NCBI RefSeq assembly: GCF_030127125.1
Contig: NZ_CP126156.1
Location: 744,001-808,000, forward strand
Length of the DNA: 64,000 nt
Direction: 5' to 3'
Source: Halobaculum litoreum
GTDB taxonomy: Archaea > Halobacteriota > Halobacteria > Halobacteriales > Haloferacaceae
Made by a program: the position numbers and the translations under genes. Positions 63,504 through 64,000 of this stretch are shown one piece after another; position 1 is the stretch's first letter; the number at the start of each line of letters is the position of its first letter. The notes beneath the pieces were generated by a model. It searched no databases. It saw only the letters and a program-made list of their open reading frames with translations, and was not told the DNA's origin.

Positions 63504-63525
63504 GAACACTCGAAAACCGGTGTCC
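63504..63525 (+). repeat. Origin-box-like repeat 5
   Basis: GAACACTCGAAAACCGGTGT: has A instead of G at the fourth position, as do copy 7 and most half-copies. Confidence 0.82.
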
Positions 63526-63574
63526 GGGTCGGCGCCGCGCGCCGCGGGCCGACGGGCGGGGGCCGCGCTCGCGG

Positions 63575-63599
63575 AAAGCACTCGAAAACCGGTGTGTGT
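63575..63599 (+). repeat. Origin-box-like repeat 6
   Basis: AAAGCACTCGAAAACCGGTG followed by TGTGT: the best match to the consensus over its full length. Confidence 0.87.
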
Positions 63600-63701
63600 C
63601 GTCCCCGTGAAGCCCGGCGCGTGGACGAGCCGTCGGTTCCTCGGAGGGGTCGAGAGGACGGGGCCGTGCTCCCGGGGCCGGTTCGGGGGCCGCGCGGCCC
63701 G

Positions 63702-63724
63702 GAACACTCGCAAACCGGTGGGGG
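63702..63724 (+). repeat. Origin-box-like repeat 7
   Basis: GAACACTCGCAAACCGGTGG, followed by a short G run. It is the last full copy before the orc1/cdc6 gene. Confidence 0.82.
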
Positions 63725-63742
63725 TCGTCGCCGACGCGAGGC

Positions 63743-63827
63743 GAACACTCGCAGGCTCGCGCACGCACTCGTAGAACACTCGCAACCCCCCGGTTGAACA
63801 CTCGAAAGCACGCGAAAGCACTCGAAC
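63743..63827 (+). repeat. Array of five origin-box half-copies
   Basis: Half-copies sharing only the CACTCG side lie at 63743, 63765, 63774, 63796 and 63815 (GAACACTCGC, GCACTCG, GAACACTCGCAA, GAACACTCGAAA, AAAGCACTCGAA). They overlap the expected orc1/cdc6 promoter (CGCTTATC at about 63835), so they could serve autoregulation rather than initiation. Confidence 0.7.
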
Positions 63828-63871
63828 TTCCACACGCTTATCAGGAGGCTGGTCTCACAGACGGGTGCGAT

Positions 63872-64000
63872 ATGGGGTCGAGTTCGATATTCGAGGACGA
63901 CGTGGAGATCATCCGGAACGCGGACCTCTTCACGGAGGAGCACACGCCCGCGGAGATCCTCTGCCGCGACGAGGTGATGCAGGACTACGTGAACGCGCTC
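63872..64000 (+). CDS. Orc1/Cdc6 replication initiator, N-terminal fragment at window edge
   Basis: Only the first 43 codons are present, from ATG 63872. ALFT-like text is visible as IIRNADLFTEEHTPAEI, then LCRDEVMQDYVNAL. The spacing of an aromatic residue, Pro and R-D-E-x-x-x-x-x-x-x-A-L fits the N-terminus of archaeal Orc1/Cdc6 proteins just before the AAA+ domain. CTTATC about 33 nt upstream is a TATA element. The adjoining origin-box cluster supports the call; the Walker motifs would lie beyond the window. Confidence 0.8.
   Translation, partial: MGSSSIFEDDVEIIRNADLFTEEHTPAEILCRDEVMQDYVNAL

Larger units (their letters stand above)
62944..63871. other. Putative replication origin: gene-free region with origin-box repeats and A+T-rich core
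   Basis: No protein-like frame occupies these 928 bases. At least seven copies of a 21-22 bp motif (consensus AAGCACTCGAAAACCGGTGT) lie here, one inverted, plus five half-copies next to an orc1/cdc6 start codon. Between copies 3 and 4 lies the most A+T-rich stretch of the region. Inverted origin recognition boxes around an unwinding element beside an orc1/cdc6 gene is the known plan of haloarchaeal origins. Which of the host's origins it represents cannot be told. Confidence 0.87.

Noticed and set aside
62988..63724. Spaced repeats at first sight like a CRISPR array
   Set aside because: Spacing is irregular (about 40 to 270 bp), one copy is inverted, and no cas gene is near. Origin boxes explain it better.

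Overview
The window is a gene-dense stretch of a haloarchaeal chromosome. The evidence is very high G+C with strong G/C third-position bias, proteins rich in Asp and Glu and poor in Lys, TATA elements about 25-30 nt before the start codon of many apparently leaderless genes (some starting with GTG), and genes typical of archaea: TBP, XPB-type helicase, FEN1, GatE, the archaeosine genes queC/E/D, a ubiquitin-like small modifier and an Orc1/Cdc6 gene. I cannot name the genus from sequence alone.

Layout. 1-5.3 kb: the N-terminal and most of the helicase part of a Dna2-like Fe-S nuclease-helicase, then small conserved genes. 5.7-13.4 kb: a stress-type operon of two tandem PrkA kinases, a YeaH/DUF444 protein and SpoVR. 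13.5-23.6 kb: CRY-DASH photolyase, an HpcH/HpaI aldolase, FEN1, uracil-DNA glycosylase, an FNT channel fused to UspA domains, and tRNA-Glu and tRNA-Ser. 23.7-35.5 kb: gatE, an Lrp-TRASH regulator, fumarase, queDEC, a ferredoxin, a response regulator and a histidine kinase. 35.5-45.6 kb: tRNA-Tyr, cupin, XPB helicase, TBP, a MoaD/SAMP-like protein and a tungsten-type aldehyde ferredoxin oxidoreductase. 46.1-56.1 kb: a TetR/MATE efflux pair with a palindromic operator, an atypical PurD-like ATP-grasp gene, an aldo/keto reductase, and a bioY-bioM-bioN biotin uptake operon behind a perfect BirA-type operator. 56.1-60.7 kb: an aldehyde dehydrogenase/SDR pair, a DUF7504-like protein, and a membrane protein with ten thrombospondin type-3 calcium-type repeats outside and a winged-helix domain inside. 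61.1-64 kb: an APH-type kinase and a HAD phosphatase, then a 0.9-kb gene-free region with at least seven copies of one long motif flanking an A+T-rich core, and the start of an orc1/cdc6 gene. I read this last region as a replication origin.

Two patterns cross the window. First, six otherwise well-preserved genes carry single-base frameshifts, nearly all in runs of four or more G or C and mostly one base short. In each case the repaired length is a whole number of codons, which suggests sequence error more than gene decay. Second, a motif close to AACGGTCCGAAAC lies before both the DUF7504-like gene and the calcium-repeat regulator, which hints that the two are co-regulated.
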